DNA of 64,000 nucleotides, taken from NCBI GenBank assembly GCA_051453625.1, contig JBOZIK010000001.1, positions 202,365,251-202,429,250 of the forward strand, given 5' to 3'. A program made the translations under genes and the position numbers. The notes under the pieces are model-generated. The model ran no database searches, was not told the DNA's origin, and worked only from the letters and a program-made list of their open reading frames with translations. Positions 55,381 to 64,000 of this stretch are shown piece after piece. Every line of letters starts with the position of its first letter. The first letter of the stretch is position 1. This stretch comes from Welwitschia mirabilis (lineage: Eukaryota > Gnetophyta > Gnetopsida > Welwitschiales).

Positions 55381-55489
55381 CGTGAAAAAAAAGTAAAGAA
55401 AGGCCCCATAAGAGGTAAGAAAATGATAAAGAAGATGTGAGAAATGAGGTTTGGGAAAAAGGGCAGGCAGATTTTTTTTGCACACTATC

Positions 55490-55860
55490 TTAAATACAAG
55501 CGACCAATTATTAAGGTTGGTCGACCCATGTAAAATTTTTAAAATTGAAAAAGTAAGGTAGTGGTCAATCCTAACTAAACCAACAGTTGATGCTATGGGA
55601 GTAGGTTTTGATAGTGGAAACTGAATCAAAGTTGATTGATCTAAGAAAAGGTTATGGTCGACTTGAAATAACCAGAATTGGATTGGAAAGAGGTTAACCC
55701 AAGAAAAATTCACGGTTGACATAGTGACTAGAAGATTTTATAGAAAAACTAGGATGAGGCTAGTTAATCCAACGATAAGATTCTTCGACCTAGTAAAGGG
55801 AAAAGTTTAACAGTAAGAAACTGAAAGACGAGCGACCACCCCACTTGGAGAAGGAGGTGG
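55490..55860. repeat. Octamer array in spacer, copy B
   Basis: Contains GGTCGACCC at 55518-55526 and further TGGTCAAT, GTTGATTGATC, TGGTCGAC and GGTTAACCC forms. It corresponds to 53270-53665 in copy A. Confidence 0.7.
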
Positions 55861-55989
55861 ACTGGGATTCAAACTTATATCACAATGAAAGATTTGAACC
55901 CATCAACTGAACTCTATTCTTCAGATGAGACTAAGTTTTTCAAGTCCATTTCAGACTTAATACCTAGAAAGTAATGAAGAGTTATGAAA

Positions 55990-56510
55990 CAATCATATGA
56001 TAAAAGTTTTGTAAATATATTTGCTAATTGATTTTCAATACACAAATATTCTAAAGTAATTATTTTATTTTCTACCAATTCTTAAATAAAATAATACCTG
56101 CTATCGATTTGCTTAGTGTGAGTATGTTGAACTGGGCTGTAAGCGATTTGAATAGCACTTGAGTTGTCATATAAAATGGGCACTTCTATGATGTTTAGGC
56201 CATAATCCTTTAAGATTTATTTCATCCATAAAGTCTGAGTACAACAGGCTCCAGTAGTTATGTACTTAGCTTCAGCTGTAGAGAGATATATGAAGCATTA
56301 TTTTTTTGTTATACCAGGCAGTGAGACAATTTCCAAAGAAGAAACATCCACCACTCATACTTTTGCGATGATCTTTACATTCAGCCTAATCCGCATTACT
56401 ATAGTCTGTTAAGATTAAGGAAGTATTATTTGAAAATCATAAATTAAAATTGAGAGTACCTTTTACATAATAAAGTATCTTCTTTACAGCAATGAGATGT
56501 GATTCTTTTG
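55990..56510 (-). pseudogene. Copia RNase H, copy B
   Basis: Minus-strand counterpart of the copy A RNase H, with the GGCFFFGNCL-type block near 56340 and the final LADIF-type region near 56000-56060. It is more broken than copy A, with no long open piece. Confidence 0.75.
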
Positions 56511-56517
56511 GTTTGCT

Positions 56518-57500
56518 TTAATACCTAGCACATAAACCAACACTGAAAGCTATGTTGGGATGACTATCCATTAGATACAATAGACTTCTTATAATACTAC
56601 GATATACCTTTTGATCCACATCCTTGCCATTTTCATCAAGAGAAAGTTTAACATTTGTGGCCATTAGAGAGTCCAGACATTTTGCATTCTCAAGTTTGAA
56701 TTTTTTGATTAAATCAAAGGAGTATTTCTTTTGATCTATAAAAATACTATCTTTATGTTGTTGAATTTGTAGGTCCAAACACATATTTACTAGTCCAACC
56801 ATGCTCATTTTAAACTCAAAACTCATTAGACTTGCAAAATCATTTGATAATTTTACATTTGTTGACCCAAAAAAAATATTATCCACATAGATTTAAATCA
56901 AAATTAAATCATCATTTAAAACTTTTTTAAATAAAGTTCTATCAATAAAACCTCTAGAAAAACCATGCTTGAGTAAGAATGAGGAAAGCTTTTTATACTA
57001 AGCTCTAGGAGCTTGTTTTAATCTATACAAGGTCTTATTAAGTTTATATACATAATCAAGTTTATGAGGATCTGAGAAGCTTTGAGATGCCTTTATGTAA
57101 ACTTCTTCTTTAATGCATCCATTCAGAAAAGTACTATTTACATTCATTTGAAAGAATTTCATTTTCTTATAGCAAGAAAAATCTAGAAACATCCTTATTA
57201 ATTCTAATCGAGCAACTAATGCAAAAGTATCTCCACAATCTACTCCTTCTATTTGAGAGTATCCTTAAGCCACTAGTCTATATTTGTTCTTTGTAATCTT
57301 ATTTTTTTCATATATTTTATTTCTAAAAATCCATTTTGTGCCTATGATATTCTTCCCAGTTGGTTTTGGAACAAGTTACCACAGTTGATTTCGAGAGAAT
57401 TGTTCAAGTTTTTTTTATATTGCATTTATCCAACAAGGATCAGATTTAACCTCCTCAAAAGTTTTTGGTTCTAATTGATATAGAAGAGAAACATGATCAC
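56518..57500 (-). pseudogene. Copia reverse transcriptase
   Basis: Minus-strand blocks are WLVPKPTGKNIIGTKWIFRNK near 57370-57310 with one stop (usual W.LVP.P....IGTKWVFRNK), KFFQMNVNSTFLNG near 57160 (usual LFQMDVKSAFLNG), EEVYIKASQSFSDP, LYRLKQAPRA near 57010 (usual LYGLKQAPRAW), IYVDNIFFGS near 56890 (usual YVDDIIFGS), and MVGLVNMCLDLQIQQ near 56795. Both catalytic Asp positions are changed to Asn (QMNV, YVDN), so RT is dead irrespective of frame breaks. The open pieces are 57192-56998 and 56886-56518. Confidence 0.92.
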
Positions 57501-57559
57501 TAAAGTTTTTAAGAGAGTTCCTAGTAACAATGCCTTGCTGAACATTTCCAATGATAGAC

Positions 57560-58340
57560 TCTAGAGGATGATCCTTGAGTTATTTAATTTCTGGGATTGC
57601 CTTATCTCTTGAGTTATCTTCATTGTGATAGATAGAAGAGGACAGAATTAAATCTTTATCAAGTCTAATGGATTTCGAGGTATCTAAAACACCATGGATT
57701 TTTACATTTATAGATTCTTCCATATTTAGAGTATGTTTGTTAAATACTCTATAAGCTCTATTCGATTGAGAGTACCCCAAAAAGATTCCTTCATCAGATT
57801 TAGAATCAAATTTTGCTAATTCTTCTCTATCTCTTAGAATGAAGCACTTACTTCCAAAGGTTTTGAAATAAGATATATTCGGCTTCTTTCCTTTCTAAAG
57901 CTCATAAGGAGTTTTAGAAGTTTCAGGCGTTAAATACACTTTTTTTGAAATATGACAAGCCGTGTTCACTACCTCAGTCTAAAACTATTTTGGAATATCC
58001 TTATCATTTAACATAATTCTTGCCATATCTAGTAAAGTTCAATTTTTCATTTCAGCTATTCCATTTTATTGAGGGGTTTTAGGATCTAAGAACTCATGAT
58101 CAATTCCATTAGAGTTGCAACATAATTTAAATCTTTCATTTTCAAACTCTCTACCATGATCACTTCGGATTTTCTTTATTACATACCCCTTTTTAGTTTG
58201 AAGCTTCTTGCAACTTCTAACAAAATTTTCATATGCATCAGATTTTACATGAAGAAAAGCTTCCCACGAGAATCTAGAAAAGTCATCAACCATAACAATA
58301 AAATATTTTTTTTAGATAGATTAGTTGTGATATTGCTAAT
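57560..58340 (-). pseudogene. Copia integrase
   Basis: The catalytic core reads MVDDFSRFSWEAFLHVKSDA near 58290 (first Asp), IRSDHGREFENERF near 58170 (second Asp), PQ.NGIAEMKN near 58070 (Glu). All three catalytic positions are still visible, although the frame is broken after PKTPQ. Downstream FKTFGSKCFI and DEGIFLGYSQSNRAYRVFN (57800-57740) match the copia FLGYSxxSKAYRV block. A GLCDACQKGKQ block upstream near 58390 is the zinc-binding end of the GAG-pre-integrase segment. Confidence 0.92.
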
Positions 58341-58399
58341 CCTTTTATGAGACATTCTGGTTTGTTTCCCTTTTTGGCAAGCGTCACATAGTCCTTTAT

Positions 58400-58904
58400 G
58401 AGAGAAAGAGATTTTTAGAAGGCTCCTGACTATCTCATCATAAAATAATTTCTTCAAGGAATTAAAACTAATGTGACCTAAACATTAATATCAGATGATG
58501 TCTTTTTGAGTATGAAAATAAAGACAAGTAGAGTTATTAGATTGATTTACATAATATACATTTTCATGTCTATTTGCTACAAGTAAAAGTTGATTTGATT
58601 TACCATGTTTTACAATACACTTATTTTCATCAAAAAATACTTTATGACATTTATCGCAAATTTGACTAATGCTTAACAAAAAATGCTTTAACCCATTTAC
58701 AAATAACACATTGTGAATATTAGGTAAGTTACCTCTACTAATGCTTCTAATGCCTTCAATCTGAGCTCTTCCGTTGTCCCCAAAAGTTACTTCTCCTCCA
58801 TTGTATTCCTTAAATTTGATGAAGTTGGATTTATCACCTGTCATATGTCTATAGCAACCACTATCAAGATACCAACAAGAATGATTAATTACTTTTAAGG
58901 TCAT
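58400..58904 (-). pseudogene. Copia protease and GAG-pre-integrase segment
   Basis: An open 137-codon minus-strand piece (58904-58491) contains CWYLDSGCYRHMTGDKS, the copia aspartic protease active site (usual WYLDSGCSRHMTGD), then VTFGDNGRAQIEG, which is characteristic of Sireviruses, and the FVNGLKHFLLSISQICDK block. It is followed after a stop by LGHISFNSLKKL. This is the longest well-preserved coding piece of the element. Confidence 0.93.
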
Positions 58905-58989
58905 TTAGATTAATAGACTTTTATTTGTGGATTTTAGGATCCACCTCAGACATTTGTTTTTACTTACATGTTGATTCAATTTTGTGGAA

Positions 58990-60580
58990 AAAATAAACTT
59001 AGATCATAACATGGACTGAAAAAACCAACTTTTGCGAAATATGCAGTTAATCTTAGAATGACTCTTTTTTTATTACAATAATGACAGGTAATATTTGCTA
59101 AAGAGTATTTGGAGCTTAATTTAGACAAAGGCTTAAGATATTAACTATGATAAGAATTAAACAAGCTAGGAAATGATTTACTAGATATAGTTTCTTTAAT
59201 CTGAGAGGAGGTTGAGGCAAGGTTATTCTTCAGATCTTTAATTTTCTTTTCTCTAATCTCAAGCTTATCTAGTAGACTTTTATTTTCTTTTCTAATATTG
59301 TTTACTCTAGGAGCCAGATTTTGACATTTCAAATATAGTTCTATTTCTATATCATTTAGCGTATCATTATAAACAACTAAATTAATGATAGAACAGGAAC
59401 ATACCTTTTCATCTATAATGGCCATGAGAGAGATTCCACCTCATTTTGAATTTGAGTTTTATTCACTCTCACCCTCTTCATCATCCCATGTTGCTGATAA
59501 GACTTTCTTTCCTTTTCTTTTATCATCTTTTCTATTGTTTGGGTAGACACTTGATGTGTGACCAAAATCTTTATAAGAATAGAACTAAATTTCTCATCAT
59601 CCTTCCTCTTTCCTTCTTGGTGATCTCCTAGATTGACCTGCACCTTACCGTCTCTACATGAAGTGTCTAAATCTTCTGGCTAGAAAAGCCACTTCATCAT
59701 CGCTTTTTGGTTCTTGGTCTGATCCATCCTTGATCTTAGGGATTTCATGAGTAGTATTCAATGCCATACTTTTCTTCTTTTGTTTTTCAAATTTAAGTTA
59801 AATGTGTGAAGGTTCCCTTACAATTCATCCATCTTCATAATATTTAGGTCCTTACTTTCTTCAATGGTAGTTACTTTGGATTCGAATTATTTGGACAGAG
59901 ATCTCAATGCTTTGCAAACTACTTTTGATTCTTCAATAATTTCATCTAAGCCATGCATAAAATTTACAATATCTATTAGTTTTATAAAGAAATCATTTAT
60001 ACCTTTATCATCTTCCATCTTTAGATCTTCAAATTGAGTGATAAGCATCTAAAGCTTAGCCTACTTTACCAAGTTGGTTCCTTCATGAGCGGACTCTAAG
60101 ATGTTTCAAGCTTCTTTAGCAGTGGTGCAATTTACTAATCTTTTAAAATCTTCTAGACCTATTACACAGAAAATGGCATTTAGTCCTTTGAAGTTGTAAG
60201 TTACTGCTAATTTTTTATTAGATGTCCACTTATCTTTGCTCTTTGGGGTAGCTAACTTGATTACAGGATCGTACACAGTGGGAAGACAATATCCCTTAGT
60301 ANNNNNNNNNNNNNNNNNNNNNNNNNNNNNNNNNNNNNNNNNNNNNNNNNNNNNNNNNNNNNNNNNNNNNNNNNNNNNNNNNNNNNNNNNNNNNNNNNNN
60401 NAGCTAACTTGATTACAGGATCGTACACAGTGGGAAGACAATATCCATTAGTAATAGACTCCCATATTTAAAGGTTAATGGATTAACCAAATACCCTCAT
60501 CTTTTCCTTCTAATAACCATAGTTGGTTCCATCAAAGAAGGGAGGCCTTATAATAGAATTTCCTTCTATTGGCTAACTCA
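58990..60580 (-). pseudogene. Copia gag (Sirevirus type)
   Basis: The start is the ATG at 60580. Pieces read PPFFDGTNYGY near 60545 (usual PxFxGxNYxxW), IWESITNGYCLPT near 60460, then across a gap KLAVTYNFKGLNAIFCVIG near 60210, FKRLVNCTTAKEA near 60145 (usual CTTAKEAWDIL), HEGTNLVK, ESKVVCKALRSLSK near 59940 and TTIEESKDLNIMKMDEL near 59870. A zinc-knuckle-like CHYCNKK lies near 59085, partly frameshifted. The small open pieces 59643-59413 and 59425-59141 belong to the C-terminal, Lys/Glu-rich part. About 50 bases are duplicated across the 100-N gap at 60302-60401. Confidence 0.88.
60249..60453. repeat. Short duplication flanking a 100-N gap
   Basis: AGCTAACTTGATTACAGGAT and the following ~30 bases occur at about 60250-60301 and again at 60402-60453, differing at one base. 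The gap (60302-60401) lies exactly between them. This is most simply an overlap between two contig ends that was not merged. Confidence 0.9.
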
Positions 60581-60628
60581 TTTTCTAGGGTTGAATGGAG
60601 CAGAGATCTATTAGGATCTGTTGCTCAA

Positions 60629-60645
60629 CCTCACTCTGATACTAA
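60629..60645 (-). other. Copia primer-binding site (initiator tRNA-Met)
   Basis: The minus strand reads TAGTATCAGAGTGAGGT just after the LTR end. The standard plant copia PBS starts TGGTATCAGAGC. The position next to the TG/CA edge at 60647 confirms the LTR boundary. Confidence 0.9.
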
Positions 60646-60646
60646 A

Positions 60647-61926
60647 TGAAAAAAGTGAATCAACCCTAGAGGGNNNNNNNNNNNNNNNNNNNNNNNNNNN
60701 NNNNNNNNNNNNNNNNNNNNNNNNNNNNNNNNNNNNNNNNNNNNNNNNNNNNNNNNNNNNNNNNNNNNNNNNNTAATGGTGGATAGATACCACCCTTCAG
60801 CCCCTTAGACCTCCTGTCCTAGCTAGCATATATTAACTCCCAAGATTGGTTTTTAGGATTACCAAAAACTTATTTCAACATTAGAGGATTTTAAGGCTAA
60901 TCCTCAACCACAAAAGAAAGGAAGTAGGATGAATGCACTAATGCACATATTTTCTTTCAATGGTGTAGTAATCTCTTCTTCATAGAAGATGCAATGATAG
61001 CTTCAAACAGAAATGTGAACTTACAGCTTGTTCAGATATAATGATACAATGGTTAATAATTGCTCTTTTTCTATTCATTGGTGTGACAAAAAGAGATGCC
61101 TCCATTTGATTAGAGGAAAGCTTAAATAGATAAATTACACAAGGTAACCATTTGAGATAAGGGAAGTAAACTGTTGTGACATTTCGCACTTTTTGATAAA
61201 CCATTAAAAATGCAATGGTTACATTTGTATTATGTATAGTCGACCTAGAGACAAACTTAATCACCTTAGTATTCAGTCTTTCTTATTTCTTATCTTCGGT
61301 CACCTTTGTTTAACACAGATTGCTCAATACAGAATAGATGAATGTTTGGTCACCCTTATAATAGTATACGTGATCGACCTTCATTCGGTCGCCTTTACTT
61401 TGATAACTCGGTCAACCTTGTGAGGATAGATTCTAGGCAATATGTGGTTGCTCATAACTAAGTTGTTCAGTTGCCCTTTCTATTATGAGTCTTAAGCTTT
61501 TACAGAATGTCATGCGATCGCCCAGTTATAACTGGTCAATCACCTGTACTGTTATGAAACTAAACTCAGCAGATTGTAATGCGATCTCCCTTATATCTTT
61601 ACATGGTCACCTTCTTTTGCCTCAGCTTTTATAGAGGTTTTGACTAGGTCGTCCAACTATATTTTCATAGTCATCCATGCTGGAACTAGTTTTCTTCCTG
61701 ATGTATCAGTGTGGTTATCTGGTAGGATACACTCAGTTACCCGTTCTGCAACTGGTCTTCTTCTTGATGTATCAATTCAGTTGCCCAGTATGATAGGTTT
61801 GATTATACGAACCTGAAGTAGTTTCATAGTTCTTAATAGGTTAATCACTCGGTGCTAGAAAATCTGTGCACAATTGACTAACCATAAGAACTTGTTAAAT
61901 TAATCAATGACAATGTATTTTCAACA
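60647..61926 (-). repeat. 5' LTR of Sirevirus-like element
   Basis: Pairs with 50547-51833. It starts TGAAAAAAG beside the PBS and ends TCAACA at 61926. A 100-N gap at 60674-60773 replaces about 95 bases that are present in the other LTR. The octamer array spans about 61240-61810. The two LTRs differ at many sites, with CpG-containing motifs often changed to TpG or CpA. Confidence 0.92.
60674..60773. other. Assembly gap (100 N)
   Basis: Placeholder gap within the 5' LTR. The other LTR has roughly 95 bases at the equivalent place. Confidence 0.99.
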
Positions 61927-61999
61927 ATAACAAATAAACATAAACAAAGGTCATAATGATTTCAAGTAACCCACAATCATACATAAGTTCTAAAGAATG

Positions 62000-63261
62000 A
62001 TGAAGTTGAAGGTTCTAGAAAGCTAGAGCAGGGTTGAATAGGATTTAAAAATTAAACAACCTTAAAAGCTATCTTCACTAGTATTGAAAACTAAATGATA
62101 TTTATGCATATGTAATATAAAAAATTAATTTGAAAGAAAGATAACTAAAAGCACAAAATACCAATGAAGATAGATACATGATTTATAGTGGTTTGGGAAA
62201 CCCCCTACTCCACTCTCTGTGACAGCTTCTATTCAAACCTGATTCAAATCTTTGTTAATCACTTTCTAGGTATTCCAGGTTCACCTGTAACCTTCTATAA
62301 TTAGACTTTTCAGAGACTCAGTCTCAACATTTAGAGAAAATGATTTTCAATGACTATAATGTGCCACAATGCACAAGTTTCACTAGATCTAAAGTACAAT
62401 AATGATGGTACTACACTGCTTGAAAGGATATTATAATACATGTACATACAGTGCAAATTAATTGACCAAAGTACAAATGATCACAAAAGGTGTTTGTTCA
62501 TTTTTTGTCAAATAAAAGATGCGCCAAAAGTTTGCTATAGTAATTTTGACTACTGACAAATATATAGAAGAAATATTATAGGGTTTTACAAGTAAAATAA
62601 ATTCTCTAACAGATAAAAATAGGAGGCTAAATAGCTTAAAAAATCCCATTTCTATCATGACTGTTCAACCCATCCAAATGTCTGGTCGACCCCATTAGTT
62701 GCCATTTACTAAAGTCGATAACCCTCATCTTCTTCTAGTTGACTCAAGGTTCTTACATCTCCATGTCCACTCAACCTCTCAAGATCTGGCCGACTACATA
62801 TCGAGTCAACTACATGTTGGTCTGGTCGACCCTACATGTAGAAAAATGTAAAACAACATTTTTAGCCTAGGTTCAGTTGATCTCTCAAGTATCCGGTTAA
62901 CCCCTTGATGAAAAAAGATGAAAACATTTGCTCCAGGTCCAGTCAATCCCTCAAGAATGCGATTAACCCCTTGATGATTAGATGTGACAAATTTATTGCA
63001 TAGATCTATTTGATCCCTTAAGAATCCAGTCAAAACCCCTTAGTAATCTATTTTTGACATTTCTTGATACAGGTTCGATTAACCCCTTAGGAATCTGATT
63101 GACCCATTTAAGGGTTTGAAACTTATCAAGCTCAGGTAAGGTTTGTGATAAATGATTACAGCTTTTGACATGCAAGTATTAATATTTTCTATAAAGAATA
63201 CAACATGTTTTGCAAAAAGAGAAAATGTTAGTTTGACATCCACTTCGTAAACTATAACTCA
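62000..63261 (-). repeat. 3' LTR of second copia element
   Basis: The right edge is ATAACTCA at 63261, next to a PPT. The left edge is put at TGAAGTTGAAGG near 62000 by analogy. TTATAGTGGTTTGGG near 62184 and CAGGGTTGAATAGG near 62030 are phrases common in Sirevirus LTRs. The middle (62640-63120) has octamer-type motifs and a tandem repeat. No partner LTR is in the window. Confidence 0.6.
62869..63115. repeat. Tandem array, ~67 bp unit x3.5 in LTR
   Basis: Units start AGGTTCAGTTGATC (62869), AGGTCCAGTCAATC (62935), AGATCTATTTGATC (63002) and AGGTTCGATTAACC (63071). Each has a CTCAAG(A/T)AT-like middle and an AACCCCTT end. The unit ends are rich in the GGTCGACC/GATTAACC motif family. Confidence 0.8.
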
Positions 63262-63276
63262 ATAATCTCCCCTTCT
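63262..63276 (-). other. Polypurine tract of second copia element
   Basis: The minus strand reads AGAAGGGGAGATTAT just before the LTR start TGAGTTAT. A second tract, AAAAGGGGGAGA, lies at 63681-63692. Confidence 0.75.
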
Positions 63277-63699
63277 AACATTAATGGAAAATTATACTTA
63301 ATTAAAAATATTAACTAGAGATATTTTCCTTAGATAACTCCCATGAAATTTGCAAAATATTAGTGATCATGTATATCAAATTAAGCATTTATAAATGGTT
63401 TCTAATAAGAGTAATAAATATAAACAATTTGAAGTATAGTTTATAAGACATGTAATTTACATTAATAGATGTAACAAAATCATGGTTTACCGTAAATATA
63501 TTATGCATTAATAGATAAAACAAAATAATACCAAATGCATTTCTATTACTTATTTTTAAGCAGTACAATAGAAATGTACTCATAAGAGAAATTATAACTA
63601 AGAGAAATTGATAAGTACTACTAAATACAACTGATAATATCTGTTACTAATTGATAATAACTAAAAATGCAACTACTATTTCTCCCCCTTTTGACATTA
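63277..63699. other. Region between the two PPT-like tracts and ORF end
   Basis: AT-rich non-coding sequence between the downstream ORF and the 3' LTR of the second copia element. No gene seen. Confidence 0.5.
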
Positions 63700-64000
63700 A
63701 TGACAAAGAAGAGAAAACTAAAAAAACAACAACAGAGATAAAAGAAATTCATTTTAATTCCTCTTCTTCTTATTCCTCCTTAGATTCTTCTTCAGAATCT
63801 GTGTCTTCTTCTTCCTCTTCTTTGTCTGCCTTTTAAGCAGTGCTACTGGCTTCCTCAGAAGTGTCTACTACCTTGTACCATACTTTAATCAGAGCATCTT
63901 TCATGTGCCTTATATGAGAGTCCAACCTCTGCAAGTACGAAAGAGGCTCTTCAGGAAAGACTTGCTTAGGAGAAGGATACTTGAAATATTTCTTATATCT
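63700..64000 (-). pseudogene. C-terminal end of env-position ORF, second copia element
   Basis: From the window edge the minus strand is open for 54 codons, including FPEEPLSYLQRLDSHIRHMK and IKVWYKVVDTSEEAS. It continues after a stop with a Glu/Asp/Ser-rich tail (EEEEEDTDSEEESKEE). The acidic serine-rich end parallels the SSESSESD end of the ORF at 52140-53210. The open plus-strand frame at 63651-63836, rich in Ser, is the shadow of this tail. Confidence 0.6.

Larger units (their letters stand above)
54698..56800 (-). repeat. Tandem segmental duplication, copy B (partner 52490-54597)
   Basis: The segment aligns with 52490-54597 in the same orientation over RT end, RNase H, octamer spacer and most of the downstream ORF. 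The copies differ at many positions, so they are not recently duplicated alleles. Confidence 0.88.
50547..61926 (-). mobile_element. Sirevirus-like Ty1/copia element with internal duplication
   Basis: Minus-strand element of about 11.4 kb. Reading the minus strand: 5' LTR 61926-60647, PBS about 60645-60629, gag 60580-59000, protease and GAG-pre-integrase about 58900-58450, integrase 58340-57560, RT 57500-56560, RNase H (copy B) 56510-55990, downstream ORF (copy B, truncated) 55380-54698, gap, RT end and RH and ORF (copy A) 54597-52140, PPT, 3' LTR 51833-50547. Domain order (INT before RT) is copia. The VTFGDNG block, long LTRs with octamer arrays, an ORF after RH and two PPT-like tracts fit the Sirevirus lineage. 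ATAAT/ATAAC just outside the LTRs is a candidate 5 bp target-site duplication (4 of 5). Confidence 0.9.
62000..64000 (-). mobile_element. Second Sirevirus-like copia element, 3' end only
   Basis: A minus-strand element enters from the right edge. It shows a downstream ORF end (64000-63700), two PPT-like tracts (63681-63692 and 63262-63276) and a 3' LTR (about 62000-63261). The layout (acidic ORF end, first PPT-like tract, second PPT, LTR with GGTCGACC-type motifs) mirrors the element at 50547-61926, though the sequences are only distantly alike. The gag and pol part lies outside the window. Confidence 0.7.

Overview
The window looks like a nuclear, retrotransposon-dominated stretch of a land plant genome, probably a seed plant. 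The evidence is very AT-rich sequence, one intact plant-type nuclear gene with an organelle-targeting N-terminus, and decayed copies of typical plant element classes: Athila/Tat-type Ty3/gypsy, Sirevirus-type Ty1/copia, L1-type and other non-LTR elements, and tRNA-derived SINEs. Nothing fixes the species. Eight runs of N are present. Five are exactly 100 bases, which looks like a scaffolder's placeholder, and at least three of those five have near-duplicate sequence connected with the gap.

Only one gene is convincingly intact: an intronless 488-codon reading frame at 25213-26679 (+) for a HemW-type radical SAM protein with a probable transit peptide. It stands out from its surroundings by its higher GC content.

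Layout. 1-3300: non-LTR reverse transcriptase remnants, with a ~1 kb block present twice on either side of a gap. ~4085-17792: a decayed minus-strand Athila-like element that keeps gag and protease but has no recognisable RT, RNase H or integrase. Its 5' LTR is split by a 4.66 kb insertion carrying two tandem arrays (about 184 bp and 170 bp units). 18143-18900: the 3' part of another non-LTR RT. 19527-19709: a SINE with an 18 bp target-site duplication. 19728-24840: sequence without genes. 24841-27136: the HemW gene and its flanks. 27137-30950: a degenerate L1-type LINE (endonuclease, RT, C-terminal part) on the plus strand. ~31250-34745: a possible orphan copia LTR with primer-binding site, then unassigned sequence. 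34746-49986: a second minus-strand Ty3/gypsy element with recognisable LTRs, PBS, gag, PR, RT, RH and INT; another minus-strand LTR element (PBS at 39969-39986, acidic ORF) is nested in its 3' half. 50547-61926: a minus-strand Sirevirus-like copia element with two ~1.28 kb LTRs, PBS, gag, PR, INT, RT, RH, a downstream env-position ORF and a PPT. Within it a ~2.1 kb RT-RH-ORF segment is tandemly duplicated. ~62000-64000: the 3' LTR and ORF end of a second, related copia element that runs off the window.

I found no cellular pathway cluster and no clearly new biological system. The most unusual signals are the dense degenerate GGTCG(A/C)CC-type octamer arrays shared by the LTRs and the pol-ORF spacers of the Sirevirus-like elements, the array-bearing insertion inside the first gypsy LTR, the acidic ORF of the nested element, and repeated in-frame tandem duplications inside LINE reading frames. 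All element names and domain calls come from reading translations and comparing them with remembered family motifs; no search was run.
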